Translations under genes and position numbers: made by a program | Shown: one piece after another, positions 18,608-27,869 of the stretch | Position numbering within the stretch: position 1 is the first letter of the stretch | Layout: the number at the start of each line of letters is the position of its first letter | Notes under the pieces: generated by a model | Database searches by the model: none | Told to the model about the DNA's origin: nothing | The model's input: only the letters and a program-made list of their open reading frames with translations | Assembly (NCBI RefSeq): GCF_039962115.1 | Contig: NZ_JAMPKJ010000005.1 | Coordinates: 96,141-160,140 of the forward strand | DNA from: Funiculus sociatus GB2-C1 | GTDB taxonomy: Bacteria > Cyanobacteriota > Cyanobacteriia > Cyanobacteriales > FACHB-T130 | DNA length: 64,000 nucleotides | Reading direction: 5' to 3'

Positions 18608-19467
18608 TTTCCCTATTACTCAACACTTACGTATGTGAACACATCCAGTTTCATCAAGTAAGAAGAGAGCTTGAAGATTCAAAAAGTGCAAATTTGTAAA
18701 ACCAATGACGCACTTCAAGTTTACCAAGCAAATTATGGACTTTCCCTAATCAGGTTAAGCCCTTATTTTTACACATTTTTTTTTGCTAAATGAAACAGGA
18801 TACAGTTACTTGGTGGAGACTAGGTAGATTTTAGATTGGGTTAATCTCTCCTCTACGAAAATTCTCTTTTTAATGTTAATATTTGTAAATACTCCTAAAG
18901 GTAGAGATAAAAAACATCGTGTGTTTGTCTATACAAGGCAAGTCAATAGAATATAAACTGATTAAATTCATAGGGCTTTAAGCCTTGCTGTGAGCCAATC
19001 ACAGCAAGGTAGGCGGCAATACTTACGTATATATAAAGAACAAAATCGAAAGAATTGACAAATATATCAATAGATTATTCATTGCAGCCTCACCTTAAAG
19101 TTTTGTAAGCTTCTTCACAGGGAAGACCCAACACGAAAGTGCTGTTAACTCAAATTTAATAATTAACAGAGTGAGCAAGCACTAAAAAACACAAAAAGAA
19201 CAAAGAAAACTTGTTGCGTTCTAATGAAAAAGTTAGGTTAGTGAATCTGACGCAACAGAAACAACGTAGTTTAAGCCTATTAAAGGGCTTGACTTTAATT
19301 TAAGAATTTTAATCGGGCAGTCGAGGCATAAACGGAAGGCACTCCTAGAGATTACATATTCTCAGTGCTGCTGGGTGATGTTCAAATTTTTAAGAAGCAT
19401 ACAGGGGCTTGCTTCAACTTCCTAGAAATATCGCAACCAAACGACCGAAAACTATATACCAACTCCA
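18608..19467. promoter_or_regulatory. 860-bp divergent regulatory region between the response regulator and scyA
   Basis: No coding frame. It contains the 10-bp word ACTTACGTAT twice (18625-18634 and 19021-19030), the first inside the near-palindrome CACTTACGTATGTG. It also has a perfect 11-bp stem-loop at 18983-19009 and an interrupted GTTGCGT/ACGCAAC pair at about 19215-19247. The length and symmetry fit a long regulated leader with control sites for both directions. Exact promoters cannot be placed by eye. Confidence 0.5.
18983..19009. repeat. Perfect 11-bp inverted repeat upstream of scyA
   Basis: CCTTGCTGTGA, loop GCCAA, TCACAGCAAGG. No T-run follows on either strand, so it is more likely an operator or an RNA structure in a long leader than a terminator. 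Confidence 0.5.
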
Positions 19468-21306
19468 ATGAGTATTGAGTCCTACAAAGCATTCGCAACA
19501 GATACCTACACCTATGTAGATTCCGCGCCAGCCGATCCAACGCGCAATTATCAAAGCATCGATGACTCAAATATCAAGCCGGTTCTTAGCAACCAGCCGG
19601 AAGTATCGCTTAGTGTCGCCGAAGCGATCGCTTCAATGCTGGAAGAATTAGGAGTAAGCTACGCTTTTGGTGTCGCCGGGGGTGCAATGGCATCGCTTTG
19701 GGGTTCCCTGTCTAATAGCCTAATGCAGGTGCTTAACTTTCGTCATGAAAGCGGAGCCGCCTTTGCAGCCGTTGAAGCGTACTTTGCCACAGGTCGTCCA
19801 GCTGTTGTATTCACCACAGCCGGGCCAGGAATCACCAACGCGCTGACCGGACTGTTTGCAGCGCGTGGTGAGGGTGCAAAGGTGATTCTCTTGTCAGCTT
19901 GCACCACAGCACCGCAACGCGGGCGCTGGGCTATCCAAGAAACCAGCGGATACACATTGCCGAAATCCGGGATATTTAGTTCCGGCGAGTTGTTCAACTA
20001 TGCAACAACTATTGAGTCTCCTGAAGAACTTCCACAGATTTTTCGCAGACTTGCTTTGGGACTGTCACAACCGGGCGGCTTTGTCGCCCATTTGAGTATT
20101 CCCACCGGAGTGCAGACAAGTTTGGTGAATACATCTTTGCCTCGGTTAGACCTGTCTCATTCTCTGTTCGCGCCGAGTTCCGAAGCGATCGCAAAATGCG
20201 TACAGATGCTATCACAAGGATCGTTTGCCATCTGGGTTGGCTTTGGGGCGCGGGGTGCAGCGGATGCAATTCGCCAACTGGCCGAAAAAACGGGGGCGGC
20301 TGTGATGTGTTCGCCGCGTGGTAAGGGCATCTTCCCAGAAGATCATCCACAGTTTGTCGGTGTCACAGGCTTGGGCGGTCATGCTTCCGTACTGACATAT
20401 ATGCAAGAGCAACCGCCTTTGCATACCCTGGTACTGGGAACGCGACTCGGCGAACCTACTTCTTTCTGGAGTAATTCGCTGGTTCCCTCTGAGGGATTCA
20501 TCCATGTTGATATTGACCCGGAAGTGCCTGGGGTTGCCTATCCATTTGTGAAAACGTTGCCCGTTCAATCTGACGTAGGCGTGTTTGTAGAAGCCTTGCT
20601 GAAGCAATTGCCAGAACGCCCTAGCGGGTCAGAGGCGGTGTCCCTGCCTAATCCTGAACGGGAAGCGATCGCTCCCGGCGCAGACAGCCCAGTGCGCCCG
20701 GAAATACTCATGGATGCAATTCAACGCATCATCGTCGAAGGCAGTGATGCAATAGTAATGGCAGAGTGCGGAAACTCATTTACTTGGGCAACTCACCTGC
20801 TGCGATTTTCCCAATCAAATCGTTACCGAGTCAGCACCGGAGTTGGATCGATGGGTCATACTGTCGCGGGTGTTGTCGGTGCAGCCCAAGCACGAAACGG
20901 CAAAGCTGTTGCCATTGTCGGAGATGGAGCCATGCTGATGAACAACGAAATCAGCACAGCTGTAAAATACCAAATTCCTGCCGTTTGGATTGTACTTAAC
21001 GATGCCCGCTACAATATGTGCCACCAAGGGATGACATTGCTGGGACTCAAAGGTGCAGATGCGGCAATTCCCCCAGCGAATTTCGTTCAGATTGCTTGCG
21101 GGATGGGAGCTGAAGGGATTCGCGTCGAAAAAGAGTCTGATCTGCAAGCGGCATTAGAGAAAGCGATCGCATCCACCGTCCCCTTCGTTGTCGATGTCGC
21201 TATCGATGCCAATCGACCTGCACCATCCAAAGGGCGTAATCAGAGTCTTGCTGCACAAGGAGCCGTATCAACCCCGGTTAAGCACCTTTCATTCCCATTA
21301 GTTTAA
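19468..21306 (+). CDS. scyA: ScyA, thiamine-diphosphate-dependent acetolactate synthase-like coupling enzyme
   Basis: 612 residues, three-domain ThDP enzyme. The N-terminal half gives FRHESGAAFAAVEAY with the catalytic glutamate; the C-terminal half gives the ThDP/Mg motif GDGAMLMNNEIS ending in LNDARYN. In scytonemin synthesis ScyA joins indole-3-pyruvate and p-hydroxyphenylpyruvate in an acyloin condensation with loss of CO2. About 50 residues precede the first conserved region and are unlike housekeeping IlvB. First gene of the plus-strand operon, about 250 bp before scyB. Confidence 0.96.
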   Translation: MSIESYKAFATDTYTYVDSAPADPTRNYQSIDDSNIKPVLSNQPEVSLSVAEAIASMLEELGVSYAFGVAGGAMASLWGSLSNSLMQVLNFRHESGAAFAAVEAYFATGRPAVVFTTAGPGITNALTGLFAARGEGAKVILLSACTTAPQRGRWAIQETSGYTLPKSGIFSSGELFNYATTIESPEELPQIFRRLALGLSQPGGFVAHLSIPTGVQTSLVNTSLPRLDLSHSLFAPSSEAIAKCVQMLSQGSFAIWVGFGARGAADAIRQLAEKTGAAVMCSPRGKGIFPEDHPQFVGVTGLGGHASVLTYMQEQPPLHTLVLGTRLGEPTSFWSNSLVPSEGFIHVDIDPEVPGVAYPFVKTLPVQSDVGVFVEALLKQLPERPSGSEAVSLPNPEREAIAPGADSPVRPEILMDAIQRIIVEGSDAIVMAECGNSFTWATHLLRFSQSNRYRVSTGVGSMGHTVAGVVGAAQARNGKAVAIVGDGAMLMNNEISTAVKYQIPAVWIVLNDARYNMCHQGMTLLGLKGADAAIPPANFVQIACGMGAEGIRVEKESDLQAALEKAIASTVPFVVDVAIDANRPAPSKGRNQSLAAQGAVSTPVKHLSFPLV

Positions 21307-21553
21307 CCAAACTAGGGAAAAAGTAATTTTTAGGTTGGGCTTACCGTGTGGAAACCCAACAACTTGCTAAGGGAATCTTCAAGCCCCTCCCCGCGTAGGG
21401 GTGAGGTTGGGGAGCGAAAAGTTTGAGCGGAGGGTTCCTTCGATCAAAGCTTTTCAAGAGAGAGGTTTCTTCGCGGCGAGACCCAACCTACCTTCTCTCC
21501 CACTCCCCAATCCCCAGTCCCCAATCCCTAATTAGGCGTATCAGGAGAGCTGT

Positions 21554-22615
21554 GTGAAACTGTTTGAAACTACGAAAGAAATGGGTCATGAGCAAGTTCT
21601 CTTCTGCCATGACAAAGAATCAAATCTGAAAGCAATTATCGCCATTCATGACACCGGACTAGGTTCCGCGATGGGTGCAACACGTCTGTGGCCTTATGTA
21701 ACCGAAGAAGATGCCTTGCGAGACGCACTTCGTCTTAGTCGCGGAATGACCTACAAAGCAGCCTGTGCCAACATTCCAGTCGGCGGCGGAAAAGCAGTAA
21801 TTATTGCTAATCCGGAAAATAAAACCGATGAACTTTTCAGAGCCTACGGACGTTTTGTAGAAAGCCTAAACGGACGTTTTATTACCGGGCAAGATGTAAA
21901 TCTTTCTCCTCAAGATGTGCGTCAAATTAGTAAAGAAACAAATCATGTTGTCGGTACTTCCGAAAAATCGGGAGGCCCAGCACCCATAACATCTATAGGA
22001 GTTCTTTTAGGAATCAAAGCTGCTACAGAGTTCCGGTTGCAAAGAAATGAACTTGCTGGGTTAAAAGTTGCAGTACAAGGACTGGGAAATGTAGGCAAGA
22101 ATCTCTGTCAGCGCTTACATGAACATGACGTGAAACTCTTTGTCACTGATGTAAGTAAAGAGAAGACAGAAGAGATAAAACGTTTATATGGGGCAACCGT
22201 TGTTGAACCAAACGAAATTTACTCTCTTGATGTTGATGTTTTTGCTCCTTGTGCATTAGGAGGAATTCTTAATAGTTCCACAATTCCTCAGCTTAAAGCT
22301 CTAATTGTGGCTGGTGCTGCAAATAACCAGCTTGAAGATGAGCATATACACAGTAAACTCCTTGAATCAAAGGGAATCCTCTATTGCCCAGATTACGTAA
22401 TCAACGCTGGAGGATTAATCAACGTTTACAACGAAATGATTGGATATGAGGAGGAAAAAGCTTTAAGCCAATTAAATAACATCTACAGCACTTTATTGGA
22501 AATTTTTGAGAGTGCTGAGAAAGAAGGTTATACAACTTATGAAGCTTCTAAAGTTTTGGCTGAAAAGCGAATTCTGAAAGCTAAGCATATCAAGCTTATG
22601 CAGCAAACAAATTGA
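21554..22615 (+). CDS. scyB: ScyB, leucine dehydrogenase-like tryptophan dehydrogenase
   Basis: 353-residue Glu/Leu/Phe/Val dehydrogenase. The catalytic Lys region is VGGGKAVIIANPE and the NAD-binding motif is VQGLGNVGKNLCQRL; the end carries PDYVINAGGLINVYNE. ScyB oxidatively deaminates tryptophan to indole-3-pyruvate in preference to leucine. The start is GTG at 21554, with AGGAGA about 7 nt upstream. It is tightly coupled to scyC (11-bp gap). Confidence 0.96.
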   Translation: MKLFETTKEMGHEQVLFCHDKESNLKAIIAIHDTGLGSAMGATRLWPYVTEEDALRDALRLSRGMTYKAACANIPVGGGKAVIIANPENKTDELFRAYGRFVESLNGRFITGQDVNLSPQDVRQISKETNHVVGTSEKSGGPAPITSIGVLLGIKAATEFRLQRNELAGLKVAVQGLGNVGKNLCQRLHEHDVKLFVTDVSKEKTEEIKRLYGATVVEPNEIYSLDVDVFAPCALGGILNSSTIPQLKALIVAGAANNQLEDEHIHSKLLESKGILYCPDYVINAGGLINVYNEMIGYEEEKALSQLNNIYSTLLEIFESAEKEGYTTYEASKVLAEKRILKAKHIKLMQQTN

Positions 22616-22626
22616 AGGAGTGAACC

Positions 22627-23577
22627 GTGGAAAGAAATACGTTTGCAACGTCTGCTTATATTGCAACTTCGCCGGAGATAGCTTTTGACTACCTGTGTAG
22701 TTTAAAAAATCTGGACGAGTGGACTCTCTTCAGCCGGATGGTAGAGCAAGTTGATGAAGATACCTGGCTGGGAACAGCATCTGGCTATCACAAAAATCTC
22801 TACTATCACGTTAAAAAACTAGAAAATCCGCTATTTTACGGTATTGAATGGCACTGCGGATTTGAGTATCAGAAATATTTTCAAGTTTACCCTGTGTTGC
22901 TTTTTCCCGCTGACTACATTGAGCCGGGAACTGATGAAAAAGGAGTCTATTTTCACTGGCTCAGTTTTGTCGATCCAAAACGACAGACTCAGATGATTAT
23001 GCAGGGAATTCATACGGTACACACTTCCGAGTGTCGTTCTCTCAAAGGTGTTTTGGAACGCAAAGCTGGTCTTACCGCAGCAGCGAAAGGGCGCTACTTT
23101 ATCGATACTGACACCATCTATGTTGATGCGCCAATTGAAATCGGGGTTGAATACTTAAAAGACTTGCGGAACATAGATGAGTGGGCGCATTTACTACGAC
23201 CGAATGGAGAAATAAGTCCTGAATTTGGTGAATTCAAGGATGAATATGACCAGAAGGTGAAAGTTTCTCTGAGACTGCATACTTTGAGCAAATATTACTT
23301 GCTTGAACAAGAAAATTTCTATCCAGACTACGACTTTTATCAGCGGTCTGTGGCGCTGATAATCCCAACATCTTATGCTTTCGGAGACCCGGAAGCTCCT
23401 GGGTTCATCCTGCATCGGATTACATTTTGGAAAACAGGTGAAACTCTCGCCCACGGCAAACTCCAGATTGAGGATTTTGGGGCTGAGAGCATGAACATTA
23501 AGCGATTCGCAGAAGCGAAAGCTGGCAACGTTAAGTCCTTTGATCGTGGGATGAGTTATGTACCAGTTAGCCATTAG
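22627..23577 (+). CDS. scyC: ScyC, scytonemin precursor cyclase
   Basis: 316 residues, the pathway-specific protein that cyclises and decarboxylates the ScyA product to the tricyclic ketone. It starts with GTG at 22627, with a strong AAGGAG site overlapping the scyB stop. I see an internal duplication: residues about 10-35 (SPEIAFDYLCSLKNLDEW) and about 165-190 (APIEIGVEYLKDLRNIDEW) match closely, so the protein is likely two SRPBCC/START-like halves. No signal peptide; cytoplasmic. Confidence 0.94.
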   Translation: MERNTFATSAYIATSPEIAFDYLCSLKNLDEWTLFSRMVEQVDEDTWLGTASGYHKNLYYHVKKLENPLFYGIEWHCGFEYQKYFQVYPVLLFPADYIEPGTDEKGVYFHWLSFVDPKRQTQMIMQGIHTVHTSECRSLKGVLERKAGLTAAAKGRYFIDTDTIYVDAPIEIGVEYLKDLRNIDEWAHLLRPNGEISPEFGEFKDEYDQKVKVSLRLHTLSKYYLLEQENFYPDYDFYQRSVALIIPTSYAFGDPEAPGFILHRITFWKTGETLAHGKLQIEDFGAESMNIKRFAEAKAGNVKSFDRGMSYVPVSH

Positions 23578-23629
23578 CTGTTTGCTAATAACTAAGAGGA
23601 TGTTTGAAAGATCATAATCGAGACTCTTA

Positions 23630-23716
23630 GATGGTGGAGATCCTCCTGGCATACTTCTTAAAAAGGGGGACTAAGACTTGATTCTCCACCGTTGAAAAGG
23701 GGGCTGGGGAGATCAA
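23630..23716. repeat. GC-rich palindromic repeat between scyC and scyD
   Basis: Contains CTTCTTAAAAAGGGGGACTAAG and, about 40 bp on, TTGAAAAGGGGGCTGGGGAG. It belongs to the same family as the copies at about 1493, 29905, 33226 and 33318. It separates the cytoplasmic scyA-C genes from the secreted scyD-F genes. Confidence 0.6.
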
Positions 23717-23784
23717 ACTAGCTTTTGACACTTCTGGGACATCCTCTAATTCTCAAAAATTACTTAGAGCCAATATCGCCTGAG

Positions 23785-25056
23785 ATGAAAGTAAAGCAAT
23801 TTCCTATTGCATTTCTAACTTTTTGTAGTGTCGCTGTTGTGGGAGCAAAAGCCGCAGAAGCAGTATCTTTTACAATACTTGCGGACGGTCTTGATAATGC
23901 AAAGGGTCTTAGCTTTGGCCCTGACGGTGCGCTGTATGTTACAGAGGCGGGAACGGGGGGAAACGGGGTTTGCGTTCCATCACCGAGCGCCCAAGGCGAT
24001 TCTTTATGTTATGGAACAAGTGGTGCAGTAACCAAAATTGAGAATGGGACTTTCAAGCGGATACTTACCGGACTTCCTTCGGTAGCATTACCAGACGGTA
24101 CGGGAGCAGCTGGCCCTCACGATATAAAATTTGATGCCAAAGGTTCGCCTTATGTTCTGCTTGGGTATGCTGCTAATCCAGCTTTACGCGATCGCATAAT
24201 CGGTGACACTGACCTTGGCAAAATCATCTCTCCCGACTTCAATACAAATTCGTGGAGCAGTATTGCAGATTTAGCTAACTATGAACTCGCTAACAATCCC
24301 GATGGCGGCGATTTAGTTAGCAATCCCTTGGATTTTCTCATAGATGGCAATAACTTTGTTGTAGTTGATGCAGGTGCGAACGACTTGCTGGGTCTAGGGA
24401 TTAATGGGGACGATTTGAGAGCGATCGCGCTCCTTCCCACCCAGATATTGACTAATCCAGTCTTTCCAGGCCCTGACTCCGTACCTTTCGATCCCGGACA
24501 GGTACCTCCTCCTGATACTCTTCCTGATACACCACCATTGCAGTTTCCAGTTCAACCAGTACCCTCAGCTGTGGCAAAAGGTTTGGATGGTGCTTATTAC
24601 GTCAGCGAATTTACTGGTTTTCCTTTTCCAGAAGGTGGAGCAAAAATCTATCGTGTTGGTGCTGATGGTCAACCAACCGTCTACGCTGATGGCTTTACGC
24701 AACTAACAGACTTGGAATTCGATGCTGCGGGTAATTTGTATGCCTTGCAGTACGCCAATCAGTCAGCCTGGAAAGGTAATTTAGAGGCAAGTCTCTTCAA
24801 AATAACCCCAGATGGCGATCGCACAACTCTCCTGGGCGGTAATGGCCTAGAGTCGCCTACTTCCCTGACTCTGGGCCCCGATGGTGCAATCTACGTCACA
24901 AATCGCGGCGGTCGCCCTGGACAAGGGCAAGTCCTAAGAATTGATCCCAAACCTGTGCCAGATCCTAGTTCTGCTATAGCCTTATTCACCCTTGGCATAG
25001 GTGTTACTCGGATGCGGAAGCGTAAATGTGCGATCGCAGATCGTCAAGTCAACTAA
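23785..25056 (+). CDS. scyD: ScyD, secreted NHL/beta-propeller-like protein with PEP-CTERM-type tail
   Basis: From the ATG at 23785 the product opens MKVKQFPIAFLTFCSVAVVG, a clear signal peptide ending near AEAVSF; the frame is open 20 codons upstream but that part is not signal-like. Repeated propeller motifs follow: GLSFGPDGALYVTEAG, PHDIKFDAKGSPYVL, GLDGAYYVSEF and SLTLGPDGAIYVTNRGG. The tail is VPDPSSAIALFTLGIGV plus RKRK, a PEP-CTERM sorting signal with Asp in place of Glu. ScyD is periplasmic or outer-envelope in scytonemin producers; its chemistry is unsettled. It is a paralogue of ScyE, next door. Confidence 0.94.
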   Translation: MKVKQFPIAFLTFCSVAVVGAKAAEAVSFTILADGLDNAKGLSFGPDGALYVTEAGTGGNGVCVPSPSAQGDSLCYGTSGAVTKIENGTFKRILTGLPSVALPDGTGAAGPHDIKFDAKGSPYVLLGYAANPALRDRIIGDTDLGKIISPDFNTNSWSSIADLANYELANNPDGGDLVSNPLDFLIDGNNFVVVDAGANDLLGLGINGDDLRAIALLPTQILTNPVFPGPDSVPFDPGQVPPPDTLPDTPPLQFPVQPVPSAVAKGLDGAYYVSEFTGFPFPEGGAKIYRVGADGQPTVYADGFTQLTDLEFDAAGNLYALQYANQSAWKGNLEASLFKITPDGDRTTLLGGNGLESPTSLTLGPDGAIYVTNRGGRPGQGQVLRIDPKPVPDPSSAIALFTLGIGVTRMRKRKCAIADRQVN

Positions 25057-25092
25057 CAAACTTTCATTCACTTAAATCCAACTTTGCGACAC

Positions 25093-26472
25093 ATGAAACT
25101 CAAGCAATTTACTCTGACATTTCTGATTGGTCTTACCGCTATTACCGGAACCAAAGCCGCCCAAGCTGCATCGTTGACTGTGGTTGTGGATGGAGTCAGT
25201 AACGCACGCGCTGTTAGTTTTGGTCCTGACGGTACGCTCTACGTAGCCGAGCCCGGTATCGGAGGAAATGGCAAGTGTCAGGCATCACCTAGTACGATAT
25301 TTCAGCCGATCTGCGCTGGAAATAGTGGCTCAGTTGTCAAACTTACGCCAGACGGTCAGCAGTCGCGGATATTTCAAAACTTCCAGTCTCTGGCAGAACA
25401 ACCCTCTGGAAATCAAGGAGCTGGTCCTCAGGATCTACAATTTGATTCTTTTGGTAATGCTTATCTTCTAACTGGGTTTGCTGGTTATCCGGGAAATCGT
25501 GATGCAGAAACAATTGCCCTTGGCGCTAATTTTCCAATCCCACCAACGCAACTCGCTACTTTCCCTCCAGCCGCACCCGATGAAGTCTTAAATACTCCTA
25601 ACTTGGCAAAACTGTTCAAAGCTGATTTGGTCACACAAGAGCTAACTGAGATTTTCGACTTCGGCAAATATGAAATCATTAATAATCCTGACGGTGGAGA
25701 CGTAGTTACCAATCCCTACGACTTGACTATTAGTGGCGATACTGCTTATGTCATTGATGGCGGTGGGAACGTAGCCTATAGCCTCAAACTTGATGGCAGT
25801 GATGCAAAAGCAGTTGCACTTCCTCTGAACATCATTACTAACCCACAACTTCCACCACTTCCACCAGGAGTAGAGCTTCCACCAGGGCTAGTAAACTTTC
25901 TACCTCCAGATGAAGCAGGAAACCCTCGGATCACAATTCAATCCGTACCCACTGGTGGGGCAATTGGTCCCGATGGTGCTTTATATGTTGGTGAATATTC
26001 AGGCTTTCCCTATCCACAAGATCAAGCGCGGATCTTCCGAATTGGGGAGAATGGTATACCAGAAGTTTATGCTGAAGGGTTTAACGCAATTACAGAACTA
26101 ACGTTTGATAAGCAAGGCAACTTGCTAGTCTTACAGTTCAGCGACCTGTCACAGTTAACAAGTCCGAACATCCAGAACCTGCCTGGTTCTTTAATTCAAC
26201 TAGCTCCTGATGGGACTCGCACAACCCTCGTCGCTGCGGGTGAAGGGCTGGAGTCGGCTGATGGTCTTGCTATTGGTCCTGACAACCAAATTTATGTCAC
26301 AACACGCGGTGTTGGACCCGGGCGAGGACAAGTCGTTCGCGTTGATACCACACCAGTTCCCGAACCCGCTTCGGTACTGGGTTTATTAGCCATTGGCACA
26401 ATAACTGCTGTTACCAGAAAGGGCAACAAACAAAAACACAAAAACAGTAAAGCTTTGGCAGAGACGATCTAA
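25093..26472 (+). CDS. scyE: ScyE, secreted NHL/beta-propeller-like protein with PEP-CTERM tail
   Basis: Starts at the ATG at 25093 (a TTG lies three codons upstream). The signal peptide is MKLKQFTLTFLIGLTAITG, ending at AQAASL. It aligns along its whole length with ScyD: VSFGPDGTLYVAEPGIGGNG, PQDLQFDSFGNAYLLTG and GLAIGPDNQIYVTTRG. Both also share a proline-rich insertion in mid-propeller (here LPPLPPGVELPPG). The C-terminus VPEPASVLGLLAIGTITAV, then basic residues, is a PEP-CTERM signal. Only 36 bp separate it from scyD. Confidence 0.95.
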   Translation: MKLKQFTLTFLIGLTAITGTKAAQAASLTVVVDGVSNARAVSFGPDGTLYVAEPGIGGNGKCQASPSTIFQPICAGNSGSVVKLTPDGQQSRIFQNFQSLAEQPSGNQGAGPQDLQFDSFGNAYLLTGFAGYPGNRDAETIALGANFPIPPTQLATFPPAAPDEVLNTPNLAKLFKADLVTQELTEIFDFGKYEIINNPDGGDVVTNPYDLTISGDTAYVIDGGGNVAYSLKLDGSDAKAVALPLNIITNPQLPPLPPGVELPPGLVNFLPPDEAGNPRITIQSVPTGGAIGPDGALYVGEYSGFPYPQDQARIFRIGENGIPEVYAEGFNAITELTFDKQGNLLVLQFSDLSQLTSPNIQNLPGSLIQLAPDGTRTTLVAAGEGLESADGLAIGPDNQIYVTTRGVGPGRGQVVRVDTTPVPEPASVLGLLAIGTITAVTRKGNKQKHKNSKALAETI

Positions 26473-26575
26473 CAACTTTTGGTAGATGCCTTAACGCATG
26501 GTTGCGATCGCCTGAATGAAAAAAGTGTAGCGCGATCGCAACCATATAAACCCACCCAACCAGGAATTCAATCTT

Positions 26576-27736
26576 ATGGGATTACTAAAAAATCTTTCAA
26601 TTGCCATTCTCAGTACCGGATTTATAGTTGCAGCAGCAGCTGAAGCCAAATCACTAACCTTAACCTACGAGCGTAGTATTGGCAGTCCTGGTTTCGGCCC
26701 TGGGCAGCTGTTTGTTCCCCAAGGCATAGCAGTGGATGCCTCCGGGAATACCCTCATCAGTAACGGTCGCGGTCTTAACCCAGACGGCAGTTTTAACCCG
26801 GACATCGGTAACAAAGTTGAAGTCTTCGACCCTCAAGGTAACTATATAGGAGCAATTGGCGAGGGCGGCAAAGGCCCCGGACAATTCGACGAGCCATCAG
26901 CTTTAGAAATCGATCCGGATACTGGGAATTTATATGTAGGGGATGTTTTCAACAACCGCGTTAATGTCTACGATCCCCAAGGTAATTTTATTAACTCCTT
27001 TGGCTCATTTGCCGGACTCATACCCGGTAGGGCTTTCTTTGGCCCATCTGGTGTGACATTCGACAAAGCTGGCAATGTGTATGTGGGTGATTTTAGCGGC
27101 GACAAGATCAACAAATACACTAAGGACGGCGAGCTAATCGGTTCCATTGGCAGCTCTGGAACCGAACCTGGGCAGTTCCAAGGGCCAGCAGGTTTAAGAA
27201 TTTCCCCAGTTAGTGGAAATTTCTTTGTGAGTGATCAGTTTAACAACCGCGTTCAGGTACTCGATCCAGAAGGTAATCCTATCTTGACATTTGGCAAACA
27301 AGGCACCGGGCCTGGAGAGTTTAATCAGCCAATTGGCCTAGAAGTGGACGAGTTTGAGAATATTTATGTGGCTGATTCTATCAACAGCCGCGTTCAGGTA
27401 TTCGATAAAAACGGTAACTTCCTCACTGCATTTGGTTCAGCTGTCGCAGCACCACCTCCCCAATTAGGTGAGCCACCCTTTGGCAACCCCCTCGACCTCT
27501 CACCAGGGAAATTTAACTGGACGGCTGGCACAAGCTACAAAGATGACAAACTCTATGTGGGCGATTTCTTCCAAGGTCGCGTCCAGGTGTTAAACATAGA
27601 CAGAACCGCAGTACCTGAACCTTCCTCCGTATTGAGTTTAGCGTTCCTGGGGATTGGAGCGGCGGCGACATTGAGAAAACGACAACAAAAGTCAGTCATC
27701 AATTTGACAACCGATCGCGATCGCACTGCTGTTTAG
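26576..27736 (+). CDS. scyF: ScyF, secreted NHL-repeat protein with PEP-CTERM tail
   Basis: 386 residues. The signal peptide is MGLLKNLSIAILSTGFIVAA, ending about AEAKS. Six-blade NHL propeller: repeated GPGQFxxPxGLxxD-type openings (PGQFDEPSALEIDPDTGNLY, PGEFNQPIGLEVDEFENIY) followed by N-R-V-QV-D strands. The tail is VPEPSSVLSLAFLGIGAAA plus RKRQQK. It is more regular than ScyD/E and not closely related to them. Last canonical scy gene before the repeat protein. Confidence 0.95.
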   Translation: MGLLKNLSIAILSTGFIVAAAAEAKSLTLTYERSIGSPGFGPGQLFVPQGIAVDASGNTLISNGRGLNPDGSFNPDIGNKVEVFDPQGNYIGAIGEGGKGPGQFDEPSALEIDPDTGNLYVGDVFNNRVNVYDPQGNFINSFGSFAGLIPGRAFFGPSGVTFDKAGNVYVGDFSGDKINKYTKDGELIGSIGSSGTEPGQFQGPAGLRISPVSGNFFVSDQFNNRVQVLDPEGNPILTFGKQGTGPGEFNQPIGLEVDEFENIYVADSINSRVQVFDKNGNFLTAFGSAVAAPPPQLGEPPFGNPLDLSPGKFNWTAGTSYKDDKLYVGDFFQGRVQVLNIDRTAVPEPSSVLSLAFLGIGAAATLRKRQQKSVINLTTDRDRTAV

Positions 27737-27869
27737 CAACTAAACATGAGACAGAAGCGGGGAGTATTGAAAAACCGAACACAAGCGTCATAAAGCAAGT
27801 GAAGGTTTGTCTTTTTGATGTTCCTCCGTCTCTAACAAATTTTTCCCTAAAATAAGAGGACTATTACTG

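Noticed and set aside
20009..20607. Antisense frames within scyA
   Set aside because: Codon pattern and conserved ThDP motifs support only the scyA frame.
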